Below, in pieces: positions 15,862-23,338 of a stretch of DNA of 23,338 bases (position 1 is the stretch's first letter; each line of letters begins with the position of its first letter). Where the stretch lies: positions 1 through 23,338 of the forward strand of contig JABDQZ010000033.1 in NCBI GenBank assembly GCA_013041975.1, read 5' to 3'. The notes below the pieces were generated by a model. That model saw only the letters and a list, made by a program, of their open reading frames with translations. It ran no database searches and was not told where the DNA came from. The translations under genes and the position numbers were made by a program. This stretch comes from Gammaproteobacteria bacterium (lineage in GTDB: Bacteria > Pseudomonadota > Gammaproteobacteria > Chromatiales > Chromatiaceae).

Positions 15862-16377
15862 ATGATTTTAAAAAGAATAACCTTATCTATTACTGCTCTT
15901 TTCATGCTTCTGGTTTTCAGCGCTCCTCAGGCAGCAGAATACAAGATTGGTTATGTTGACGGCGCAGTTCTGCTGGACAAGTCACCGCTGACAGCTGAAT
16001 TGTTGAAAAAACTTGAAAAAGAATTCCTGCCACGCAAACAGAAACTGATCGCCCAGAATAAGCAGCTCAATACCCTGGTTGAGAAAAAGCAGCGTGATGC
16101 AGCCGTAATGAGTGAGGGAGAAGTCCTGAAGCTGGAAAAGGATATCCGTAAACGCGGTCGTGAATTAAAAAATGAAAAAGATGCCTTTAATGAAGATATC
16201 GCGCTGAAAAGAAACCAGGAACTGCTCAAGATCAGAAAGCAGATTGCAGAACTGATTATTTCTGTAGCAAAAGATAATAACTACGATATCGTTCTGGAAA
16301 AGCCTAGTGTTATTTATGCCAGCAAGCGTTCCAACATTACGCAACTGGTTCTGGATCGCATGAAGTCCGGAAAATAA
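15862..16377 (+). CDS. skp: Periplasmic chaperone Skp (OmpH family)
   Basis: Skp is a trimeric jellyfish-shaped chaperone that holds unfolded outer-membrane proteins in the periplasm on the way to BamA. The 171-residue precursor (E. coli 161) has a signal peptide with positive start MILKR, a hydrophobic core and the cleavage site PQAA|EYKIG at residue 25. YVDGAVLLDKSP resembles the start of the family's body domain, and a long charged coiled-coil (about 45-145) forms the tentacle. GAGGA (15849-15853) overlaps the bamA stop and gives an 8-nt spacing to the ATG. Confidence 0.93.
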   Translation: MILKRITLSITALFMLLVFSAPQAAEYKIGYVDGAVLLDKSPLTAELLKKLEKEFLPRKQKLIAQNKQLNTLVEKKQRDAAVMSEGEVLKLEKDIRKRGRELKNEKDAFNEDIALKRNQELLKIRKQIAELIISVAKDNNYDIVLEKPSVIYASKRSNITQLVLDRMKSGK

Positions 16378-16401
16378 GGCAGACTTAGTGGGTTTCTGAA
16401 G

Positions 16402-17421
16402 GTGCAGGCTACTCTTTCGGAGCTTGCTGAAATTACGGGTGCCAGACTGGAAGGTGATGGTTCTACTATCATTTCCGGTGTCAGCACGCTGTCTGATGCG
16501 CAGCAAGGTGATATTGCCTTTCTGACTAACAGGCGCTACCGGTTACAATTGCAGCATACCCACGCATCAGCTGTTATTCTGCATGATGATTTTGTAGCTG
16601 ATTGTCATGTAGTTAACAGGCTGGTCACTGATAATCCTTACCTTGCCTATGCATTAATTGCTTCATACCTAGCATCGGAGCAAACGCAATTTTCTGCGGG
16701 TATTCACCCGAATGCAATAATCGCTGCATCCGCATATATTTCTACGGCGGCTCGTATTGAAGCCAATGTAGTCATTGGTGAAAATGTTGTTATTGATGAC
16801 GGCGTATTCATTGGGGCTGGCTCAGTTATCGGTAAAGACTGTACGCTGGGAACAGATACCAGGCTGTGTGCGAATGTGACTCTCTATGATGACATCAGCA
16901 CCGGCAAGCGTTGTTTGTTCCAGTCAGGGTCTGTCATTGGTGGTGATGGTTTTGGTTTTGCTTCTGATAATGGACGCTGGGTAAAAATTCCCCAGACTGG
17001 CGGTGTCCGCATCGGCAATGACGTAGAGATTGGAGTCAATACAGCCGTCGATCGCGGTGCTATCAATGACACAATCATCGAAGATGGTGTCAAACTCGAT
17101 AACCTTATTCAAGTTGCCCACAATGTACATATCGGAGCCAATACCGCGATTGCCGGGTCGACAGCAATCGCCGGTTCGACCAGTATCGGAAGTGGTTGTA
17201 CCATCGGCGGTTGTTCAGGCATTATTGGGCATCTGGAAATTGCTGATAATGTACATATATCAGCCATGACCATTGTTACAAAATCGATCTCGTCTCCAGG
17301 CCAATATACCGGTAATATGCCGGCCATGCCTCACTGTGATTGGTCAAAGAATATGGTCCGGTTAAGGCAGCTTGATGATATCGCCAGAAGGTTAAAACAA
17401 CTTGAAAACGGGAAAACTTGA
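16402..17421 (+). CDS. lpxD: UDP-3-O-(3-hydroxyacyl)glucosamine N-acyltransferase
   Basis: LpxD adds the N-linked 3-hydroxyacyl chain from acyl-ACP to UDP-3-O-acylglucosamine, the third step of lipid A synthesis. It has 339 residues (E. coli 341): an N-terminal uridine-binding domain (1-100), a long left-handed beta-helix of hexapeptides (about 101-300), and a C-terminal helix. The catalytic His is H240 in QVAHNVHIG. The start is GTG at 16402, in the same frame as skp after its TAA, with no upstream alternative except CTG 16396. The ribosome-binding site is weak. Confidence 0.97.
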   Translation: MQATLSELAEITGARLEGDGSTIISGVSTLSDAQQGDIAFLTNRRYRLQLQHTHASAVILHDDFVADCHVVNRLVTDNPYLAYALIASYLASEQTQFSAGIHPNAIIAASAYISTAARIEANVVIGENVVIDDGVFIGAGSVIGKDCTLGTDTRLCANVTLYDDISTGKRCLFQSGSVIGGDGFGFASDNGRWVKIPQTGGVRIGNDVEIGVNTAVDRGAINDTIIEDGVKLDNLIQVAHNVHIGANTAIAGSTAIAGSTSIGSGCTIGGCSGIIGHLEIADNVHISAMTIVTKSISSPGQYTGNMPAMPHCDWSKNMVRLRQLDDIARRLKQLENGKT

Positions 17422-17439
17422 TTGGATATGGGAATGGAC

Positions 17440-17877
17440 ATGGATATAAAGAAAATACTCGAACTGTTGCCGCACAGATATCCTTTCATGTTGATTGACC
17501 GCGTCACGGATTACCAGCCAGGAGAGTATTTGACAGGCTATAAGAATGTTTCCTTTAATGAACCCTTCTTTCAGGGACATTTCCCTGTGAAACCGGTTAT
17601 GCCGGGAGTGCTCATTGTTGAGGCTCTTGCCCAGGCCACAGCGTTGCTGGCCATGGAAACGGCACCTGAAGATGTAGGCGGCAAAGAGTCACTGTATTAT
17701 TTTGTCGGAATCGACAAGGTTCGTTTCAAAGGCATGGTTTCTCCGGGCGACCAACTTGAGCTTCATGCAAAGTTGATAAAACGGCGTATGAATATCTGGA
17801 CTTTTGATTGCGAAGCTAAAGTTGAAGGCAAAGTGGTTTCTACGGCCCAAATCATGTGTACATCACGGGAAGTCTGA
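17440..17877 (+). CDS. fabZ: 3-hydroxyacyl-[acyl-carrier-protein] dehydratase FabZ
   Basis: FabZ dehydrates 3-hydroxyacyl-ACP to trans-2-enoyl-ACP. It competes with LpxA and LpxD for the same hydroxyacyl-ACP pool and so sets the balance between phospholipid and lipid A. The hot-dog fold product has catalytic H47 in FFQGHFP and E61 in LIVEALAQA. Four in-frame starts are packed together (TTG 17422, ATG 17428, 17434 and 17440). I chose 17440, which gives MDIKKILELLPHRYPF (145 residues), typical of the family, with GGGA (17430-17433) 6 nt upstream. It ends 2 nt before the lpxA start. Confidence 0.96.
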   Translation: MDIKKILELLPHRYPFMLIDRVTDYQPGEYLTGYKNVSFNEPFFQGHFPVKPVMPGVLIVEALAQATALLAMETAPEDVGGKESLYYFVGIDKVRFKGMVSPGDQLELHAKLIKRRMNIWTFDCEAKVEGKVVSTAQIMCTSREV

Positions 17878-17879
17878 TC

Positions 17880-18650
17880 TTGATTCACCCTTCAGCCATT
17901 ATCGATGATAGTGCAGAAATTGCCGATGACGTCAGTATCGGCCCTTTCTCGGTTATTGGTCCTGATGTCAGTATTGGCCGTGGTACCAGTATTGCTTCCC
18001 ATGTGGTGATTAAACAGTCAACGCGTGTTGGCGAAGACAACAAGATCCTGCAGTTTTCCAGTATTGGTGAAGATCCGCAGGACAAAAAATATGCAGGGGA
18101 AGAATCCTTTCTTGAAATAGGTGACCGTAATGTCATTCGCGAATATGTCACCTTGAATCGTGGTACATCCCAGGATGCTGTGACAACAAGAATTGGCAGC
18201 GATAACCTGTTAATGGCTTATACCCATGTGGCTCATGATTGTCAGGTTGGCAACCACACCATTCTTGCCAATGCGGCTTCACTGGGTGGTCATGTTCATG
18301 TTGAAGACTGGGCAATACTCGGCGGCTTTACCATCGTTCATCAGTTTTGCCGGATCGGAGCTCACTGTTTTGCCGCTATGGGTAGTGCCATTGCCAAAGA
18401 TGTGTTGCCATTTACCATGTTGGGAGGCCAACCCGCCAAACCCCACGGCATCAACAAGGAAGGTCTCAAGCGTCGTGGTTTTTCAGAACAACAACTAAAA
18501 AATATCCTGAGTGCCTATAAGCTGATTTATAAATCCGGCCTGCCGCTTGAACAGGCCAAGACAGAACTGGCGGACCTTGCCCGGCACAATGGTGAGGCTG
18601 TTGTGATCAGTGAATTTCTAAATAGTTGTACCCGTAGCATTATTCGTTAG
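17880..18650 (+). CDS. lpxA: UDP-N-acetylglucosamine O-acyltransferase LpxA
   Basis: LpxA catalyses the first step of lipid A synthesis, transfer of a 3-hydroxyacyl chain from ACP to the 3-OH of UDP-GlcNAc. The left-handed beta-helix of hexapeptides (2-180) carries the catalytic H119 (AYTHVAHDCQVG), and a helical C-terminal domain has GLKRRGF. I chose the TTG at 17880, with GGGA at 17867-17870 about 9 nt upstream; it gives 256 residues beginning at the expected (M)IHPSAIID. Gap-free counting from H119 aligns M167 (HCFAAMGSA) with E. coli G173, the acyl-length ruler. Met there is the Pseudomonas-type residue for C10 chains. Confidence 0.96.
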   Translation: MIHPSAIIDDSAEIADDVSIGPFSVIGPDVSIGRGTSIASHVVIKQSTRVGEDNKILQFSSIGEDPQDKKYAGEESFLEIGDRNVIREYVTLNRGTSQDAVTTRIGSDNLLMAYTHVAHDCQVGNHTILANAASLGGHVHVEDWAILGGFTIVHQFCRIGAHCFAAMGSAIAKDVLPFTMLGGQPAKPHGINKEGLKRRGFSEQQLKNILSAYKLIYKSGLPLEQAKTELADLARHNGEAVVISEFLNSCTRSIIR

Positions 18651-18656
18651 GGAAAT

Positions 18657-19799
18657 ATGAAGTATATCGGTCTTGTTGCGGCAGAGCCTTCCGGGGATCA
18701 ACTCGGCAGTCACCTGATGGCCGCTATTAAAAAGCTCGATCCAGAGGTTCATTTTGAGGGTGTTGGTGGTAAAAAAATGACTGCTGAAGGCCTTAAAAGC
18801 CTGGTTCCCATGGAAAAGCTGTCAGTGATGGGGATTGTTGAAGTTCTCAAACATTTACCCGGGCTGCTGAAAATTCGCAAGAACCTGGTCAAACGCTGGA
18901 GCGAGTTTCCGCCTGATATCTTTATTGGAATCGATGCACCGGATTTTAATCTGGGTCTTGAGAATACGCTGCACAAGCTGGGTGTGCCCACCGTGCATTA
19001 TGTCTGTCCTTCTATATGGGCATGGCGGGAAGGTCGTGTCAAAACGCTTAGAAAAGCTGTCGATCTTGTCATAAGCCTGTTTCCATTCGAGGTGCCGTTA
19101 TTAAACAAACATCAGGTAAATGCTTTATTTGGTGGACATCCCCTGGGACATGAACTGAAGGATATTCCCGATAAAAATATCATTCGTGAGCAGCTTGGGA
19201 TACCAGCTGATCGTCCTACTTTAGCGCTGTTACCGGGCAGTCGACTCTTTGAAGTCGAGCAACTGACTCACGATTTTTTGGATACAGCGAAACGGGTTGC
19301 GCAGAAAAATGACCAGCTGGTGGTGCTCGTTCCTCTGGTCACTCCACGTATCCAGGACTATTTCATGTCGCAATTATCGACCGAACATAAAATTCTGGAT
19401 ATACGTTTTTTTGATGGCCAATCACGTGAAGTGCTGGCAGCTGCTGATGTAGTGTTGCTGGCATCCGGTACGGCAACACTGGAAGCCATGCTTTATAAAA
19501 AGCCCATGGTCGTTGCATACAAAGTACATTGGTTAACCCATTTCATTACCTTCAAGCTGGGGCTGGTTAAAACACCTTATATAGCCTTGCCTAATATTCT
19601 GGCTGGCCGGGAAATCGTACCTGAATTATTCCAGGAAAAATGCCAGCCTGATATATTGGCCAAGCATGTGCTTACCTGGTTTACCAATCGTACAAAACGC
19701 CATGACATCATTGAGACTTTCTCGAAGATGAAACTGGAACTTGAACAAAACAATATTGATGAAGCAGCCAAGGCAGTACTGGATCTGGTGAAAAAATGA
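18657..19799 (+). CDS. lpxB: Lipid-A-disaccharide synthase
   Basis: LpxB is a GT19 glycosyltransferase that joins lipid X to UDP-2,3-diacylglucosamine, forming the beta-1,6 disaccharide of lipid A at the inner membrane face. It has 380 residues (E. coli 382). The N-terminal signature GLVAAEPSGDQLGSHLM, the PSIWAWREGR segment and the C-terminal sugar-nucleotide region SGTATLEAMLYKKPMVVAYK are all present. The ATG is 6 nt after the lpxA stop, with GGGA unusually close (3 nt). The last bases overlap rnhB (ATGA). The next LpxA-pathway enzyme, LpxH/LpxI, is not in the window. Confidence 0.97.
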   Translation: MKYIGLVAAEPSGDQLGSHLMAAIKKLDPEVHFEGVGGKKMTAEGLKSLVPMEKLSVMGIVEVLKHLPGLLKIRKNLVKRWSEFPPDIFIGIDAPDFNLGLENTLHKLGVPTVHYVCPSIWAWREGRVKTLRKAVDLVISLFPFEVPLLNKHQVNALFGGHPLGHELKDIPDKNIIREQLGIPADRPTLALLPGSRLFEVEQLTHDFLDTAKRVAQKNDQLVVLVPLVTPRIQDYFMSQLSTEHKILDIRFFDGQSREVLAAADVVLLASGTATLEAMLYKKPMVVAYKVHWLTHFITFKLGLVKTPYIALPNILAGREIVPELFQEKCQPDILAKHVLTWFTNRTKRHDIIETFSKMKLELEQNNIDEAAKAVLDLVKK

Positions 19800-20371
19800 C
19801 AGAAAGAATCGTTTGCGGTGTCGATGAAGTTGGCAGGGGACCACTGGCAGGACCGGTGATAGCTGCTGCTGTGGTTCTTGATCCGGACCATCCGATAGCA
19901 GGTTTGCGTGATTCGAAAAAAATTTCTGAAAAAAAACGCGAAATACTAAATATTGAGATTCGTGAAAAGGCATTGAGCTGGTGTATTGCACGCGCTGATG
20001 TCGATGAAATCGATGAACTTAATATTCTTCATGCCTCTATGCTGGCAATGAAAAGGGCTGTTGAGGGGCTTGAGGTTGCAGCGCATCATGCACTGATAGA
20101 TGGAAACCGTGTTCCGGATTTGCAATGCAGCGCTGAAGCTATTGTCGGCGGTGACAACCTGGTTGACTGCATCAGCGCCGCATCCATCATCGCCAAGGTG
20201 GCACGGGATCACGAGATGGTTGATATGGATAATCTTTATCCGGGATATGGACTGGCAAAACACAAAGGCTATCCGACAAAAGTACACATGGAAGCGCTGA
20301 ACTCACTCGGAATAACTGAAATCCACCGTCGCTCTTTTGGTCCGGTAAAACGCATTCTGGAGGCTGTCTGA
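19796..20371 (+). CDS. rnhB: Ribonuclease HII
   Basis: RNase HII cleaves RNA in RNA-DNA hybrids and initiates removal of single ribonucleotides from DNA. The product has 191 residues (E. coli 198). The DEDD catalytic set is visible as D10 and E11 in CGVDEVGRGPLAGP, D102 in ALIDGNRVPD and D138 in KVARDHEM, and YGLAKHKGYPTKVH follows. The start overlaps the lpxB stop by 4 nt (ATGA), implying coupled translation. dnaE follows after 5 nt, the usual lpxB-rnhB-dnaE order. Confidence 0.97.
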   Translation: MTERIVCGVDEVGRGPLAGPVIAAAVVLDPDHPIAGLRDSKKISEKKREILNIEIREKALSWCIARADVDEIDELNILHASMLAMKRAVEGLEVAAHHALIDGNRVPDLQCSAEAIVGGDNLVDCISAASIIAKVARDHEMVDMDNLYPGYGLAKHKGYPTKVHMEALNSLGITEIHRRSFGPVKRILEAV

Positions 20372-20376
20372 TAGCG

Positions 20377-23338
20377 ATGAGTGACCAGTTCGTACACCTT
20401 CATATCCATTCCGAATATTCACTGGTGGATGGCACTGTGCGTATCAAGCCGCTGATGTCAGCCCTGGCAGAGATGGGTTCTCCTGCAGTGGCGTTGACCG
20501 ATCGTGCCAATCTGTTTGCCATGGTCAAATTCTATCGGGCTGCACTCGGGGCTGGCGTAAAACCCATCGTAGGGGCCGACGTCTGGATTCAGGATAAGGA
20601 AGATGTGACCAATCCTTTCAGCCTGGTACTGCTGGTAAAAAGCACGGTCGGCTATAAAAACCTCACGCGCCTGATTTCAAGAGGCTATGTTGAAGGCCAG
20701 CACCTGGGTAAGGCCTTGCTTGATTACGAGTGGTTGACAGCTGAAACCACGGAAGGACTCATTGCTTTATCTGCTGCGGCTGATGGTGATGTAGGTCGGG
20801 CCATTGTCAGTGGTAATGATGATCTGGCCGAAGCCCGTCTCAAGCACTGGCTGGAGGTTTTCGGTGACAACTATTACCTCGAGTTGCAACGTACCGGACA
20901 TCCACAGGATGAAGAAAATGTTTATGGTTCGGTAAAACTGGCTTCAACGCATAAAGTTCCTGTTGTTGCGACCAACAATGTACGTTTTCTCAAGCAGAAA
21001 GATTTCCAGTCTCATGAAGTCCGTGTCTGTATCAATCAGGGAAGAACGCTGGATGACAACCGTCGTCCAAAAGATTACAGCGATGAGCAATATTTGAGAA
21101 CGCCCCGGGAAATGATCGAGCTTTTTGCTGATATCCCGTCAGCAATAGCAAACACCATCGAAATCGCCAAGCGATGTTCCATTGACTTAACGCTGGGAAA
21201 AAACTTTCTGCCGGATTTTCCGATTCCTGAAGGACAGACAGAAGAACAGTTTTTTTCAGAAGAATCCAAGAAAGGCCTAAAGTTAAGACTTGAACAGATT
21301 TTTCCGGACGAAAAGGAGCGCGAAGAGCATAGACAAGCTTATGAAGAGCGCCTGCAGATCGAACTGGACGTTATCAACCAGATGGGGTTTCCTGGCTACT
21401 TCCTGATTGTTGCCGACTTTATCCAATGGGCAAAAGATAACGATGTACCGGTGGGTCCCGGTCGTGGCTCGGGTGCTGGCTCACTGGTCGCTTACGCACT
21501 GAAAATTACCGATCTTGATCCCATTGAACATGAGCTGCTGTTCGAGCGATTCCTCAATCCCGAACGCGTATCCATGCCTGACTTCGATATCGACTTCTGC
21601 ATGGATAAACGTGATCTTGTTATTGATTACGTTGCTCAAAAATATGGCAGGAACTCGGTATCCCAGATTATTACCTACGGTACCATGGCAGCCAAGGCGG
21701 TAGTTCGTGATGTAGGGCGTGTACTGGGCCATCCCTACGGTTTTACTGATCGTGTTGCCAAGATGATTCCGATGGACATCGGCATCACCCTCGACAAGGC
21801 GCTGGAAGAGAGCGAAGAGCTTAAACAGGCCTATGAAAATAATGAGGAAGTGACTGAACTGCTTAACATGGCACGCATGCTCGAAGGTGTTGCCAGAAAT
21901 GCCGGCAAACATGCCGGTGGTGTGGTCATTTCACCTACGCTTCTGACTGACTTCTCGCCATTGTACTGCGAACCCGGAGGTGCCAACCTCGTCACCCAAT
22001 ACGACAAAAACGATATTGAAGCCGTTGGTCTGGTCAAGTTTGACTTCCTTGGACTCAGAACGCTGACCATTATTGACTGGGCGCTAAAAAATGCCAATCG
22101 TGACCTGTTGGCTGCCGGTGAAGAGCCGATAGAGATCAATAAGATTCCTGTTGATGACAAGGCATCATTCGATCTTCTCAAGCGTTGTGAAACCACAGCA
22201 GTATTCCAGCTTGAATCCCGCGGTATGAAAGAGCTGATCGGCAAGTTGCAACCTGACTGCTTTGAAGATATTACCGCTCTTGTTGCCCTGTACCGTCCCG
22301 GGCCACTCGGTTCAGGAATGGTGGACGACTTTATCGCCCGTAAACATGGTGTTCAGGAAGTGGTGTACCCACACCCCAAACTGGAGTCCATACTCAAGCC
22401 AACCTACGGTGTGATTCTCTACCAGGAACAGGTGATGCAGATCGCCCAGGTGCTGGCAAGTTATACATTGGGTGGCGCTGATCTGTTACGCCGTGCCATG
22501 GGTAAGAAAAAGCCGGAAGAAATGGCCAAGCAGGGCGAGATATTCTGTGAAGGCGCCGTTAAAAATGGCGTTGAGGAAGAAACGGCAAAATACATTTTTG
22601 ACCTGATGGAAAAATTTGCCGGGTACGGTTTTAACAAGTCGCATTCGGCTGCCTACGCGTTGGTTTCATACCAGACCATGTGGATGAAAGCCCATTACCC
22701 GGCAGCCTTTATGGCTGCAGTGTTATCGGCTGATATGGATAATACCGACAAGGTGGTCACGCTGATTGAAGAATGCCGGGCGATGAAACTGGAAGTCAAA
22801 CCACCACAGGTCAATGATTCCGAGTTCATGTTTACCACCGATGATGATGGACGTGTGGTTTATGGTCTGGGTGCTATCAAGGGTGTGGGTGAATCAGCCA
22901 TAGAAAGTATTGTTGAAACCCGCAAACAGGTGACTGCATTCAAGGATTTATTTGATTTTTGCAACCGTATTGATCTGAAAAAAGTTAATCGTCGCGTACT
23001 CGAGTCATTGATCAGGGCAGGTGCTCTGGATCAGCTTGGTGCCAACAGGGCAACCCTGATGGCACAATTACCGCTTGCGCTGAAAATGGCAGAACAACAC
23101 CAGTCGTTACAATCCACCGGGCAGAATGATCTGTTCGGTATGGATGATATCGGTACGGTCAGTCAGCCGGATTTGCAGGTGGTTCCCGCAGAGTCGGAAG
23201 AATGGGATGACGACATTCGTTTGCAGGGTGAGAAACAGACGCTGGGACTGTATCTTACCGGACACCCCATAGGGCGTTACGAGGAAGAATTACCCAGCCT
23301 GGTTACCTCGCGCATTGCCAATCTATCAGTAGAAAAAT
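20377..23338 (+). CDS. dnaE: DNA polymerase III alpha subunit (DnaE), 3' end outside the window
   Basis: DnaE is the replicative polymerase of the Pol III core. I translated the frame from the ATG at 20377 to the right edge: 987 codons with no stop, against 1160 residues in E. coli. The N-terminal PHP domain starts FVHLHIHSEYS. The C-family palm has catalytic D402 and D404 in PDFDIDF and D556 in KFDFLGLRTL, equivalent to E. coli D401, D403 and D555. The beta-clamp motif QNDLF is at 916-920. The OB-fold and tau-binding C-terminus are cut off. The start lies 5 nt after the rnhB stop with no strong ribosome-binding site, so translation is probably coupled. Confidence 0.98.
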   Translation, partial: MSDQFVHLHIHSEYSLVDGTVRIKPLMSALAEMGSPAVALTDRANLFAMVKFYRAALGAGVKPIVGADVWIQDKEDVTNPFSLVLLVKSTVGYKNLTRLISRGYVEGQHLGKALLDYEWLTAETTEGLIALSAAADGDVGRAIVSGNDDLAEARLKHWLEVFGDNYYLELQRTGHPQDEENVYGSVKLASTHKVPVVATNNVRFLKQKDFQSHEVRVCINQGRTLDDNRRPKDYSDEQYLRTPREMIELFADIPSAIANTIEIAKRCSIDLTLGKNFLPDFPIPEGQTEEQFFSEESKKGLKLRLEQIFPDEKEREEHRQAYEERLQIELDVINQMGFPGYFLIVADFIQWAKDNDVPVGPGRGSGAGSLVAYALKITDLDPIEHELLFERFLNPERVSMPDFDIDFCMDKRDLVIDYVAQKYGRNSVSQIITYGTMAAKAVVRDVGRVLGHPYGFTDRVAKMIPMDIGITLDKALEESEELKQAYENNEEVTELLNMARMLEGVARNAGKHAGGVVISPTLLTDFSPLYCEPGGANLVTQYDKNDIEAVGLVKFDFLGLRTLTIIDWALKNANRDLLAAGEEPIEINKIPVDDKASFDLLKRCETTAVFQLESRGMKELIGKLQPDCFEDITALVALYRPGPLGSGMVDDFIARKHGVQEVVYPHPKLESILKPTYGVILYQEQVMQIAQVLASYTLGGADLLRRAMGKKKPEEMAKQGEIFCEGAVKNGVEEETAKYIFDLMEKFAGYGFNKSHSAAYALVSYQTMWMKAHYPAAFMAAVLSADMDNTDKVVTLIEECRAMKLEVKPPQVNDSEFMFTTDDDGRVVYGLGAIKGVGESAIESIVETRKQVTAFKDLFDFCNRIDLKKVNRRVLESLIRAGALDQLGANRATLMAQLPLALKMAEQHQSLQSTGQNDLFGMDDIGTVSQPDLQVVPAESEEWDDDIRLQGEKQTLGLYLTGHPIGRYEEELPSLVTSRIANLSVEK

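Noticed and set aside
17856..17879. GTG start for lpxA at 17856
   Set aside because: It would overlap fabZ by 22 nt and add eight residues not found in the family. TTG at 17880 has a well-spaced GGGA.
1..23338. tRNA, rRNA, CRISPR array, prophage or toxin-antitoxin module
   Set aside because: No cloverleaf, spaced direct repeats, integrase/transposase or toxin-like small gene pair was seen in reading the window. Nearly all sequence is taken up by the named genes.

Overview
The window is a stretch of a gammaproteobacterial chromosome packed with housekeeping genes. Protein sequences and gene order point to a free-living or facultative gammaproteobacterium that is not enteric. The order frr-uppS-cdsA-dxr-rseP, and the map-glnD-dapC-dapD block divergent from rpsB, match what I recall for Pseudomonas and relatives. 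Escherichia coli instead has dxr before uppS. I do not assign a genus.

Layout. Bases 3-218 hold the 3' end of an unrecognised plus-strand gene. It converges on a minus-strand operon (5783 down to 287) transcribed map-glnD-dapC-dapD: methionine aminopeptidase, the nitrogen-sensing PII uridylyltransferase, and two consecutive steps of the succinylase branch of lysine/diaminopimelate synthesis. A perfect 16-bp inverted repeat lies between the convergent ends. A 221-bp divergent region carries a good rpsB promoter and a structured leader that fits S2 autoregulation. To its right everything is on the plus strand: rpsB-tsf (terminator after tsf), then pyrH-frr-uppS-cdsA-dxr-rseP, bamA-skp-lpxD-fabZ-lpxA-lpxB, rnhB and dnaE. 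dnaE runs off the right edge.

Functionally, the right-hand block couples translation (S2, EF-Ts, RRF), UMP phosphorylation, isoprenoid and undecaprenyl carrier synthesis (Dxr, UppS), phospholipid precursor synthesis (CdsA), envelope-stress proteolysis (RseP), outer-membrane protein assembly (BamA, Skp), lipid A synthesis (LpxD, LpxA, LpxB, with FabZ at the fatty-acid branch point) and replication (RnhB, DnaE). Many junctions overlap or nearly touch, which suggests translational coupling.

I found no tRNA, rRNA, CRISPR array, prophage, transposase or defence/toxin module, and no new multi-gene system. The observations most worth a second look are non-coding: an 85-bp element with 11-bp inverted ends between frr and uppS, a cluster of nested hairpins between tsf and pyrH, the rpsB leader fold, and the perfect hairpin between the convergent operons. 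At protein level, LpxA has Met at the acyl-chain ruler position, which predicts C10 selectivity.
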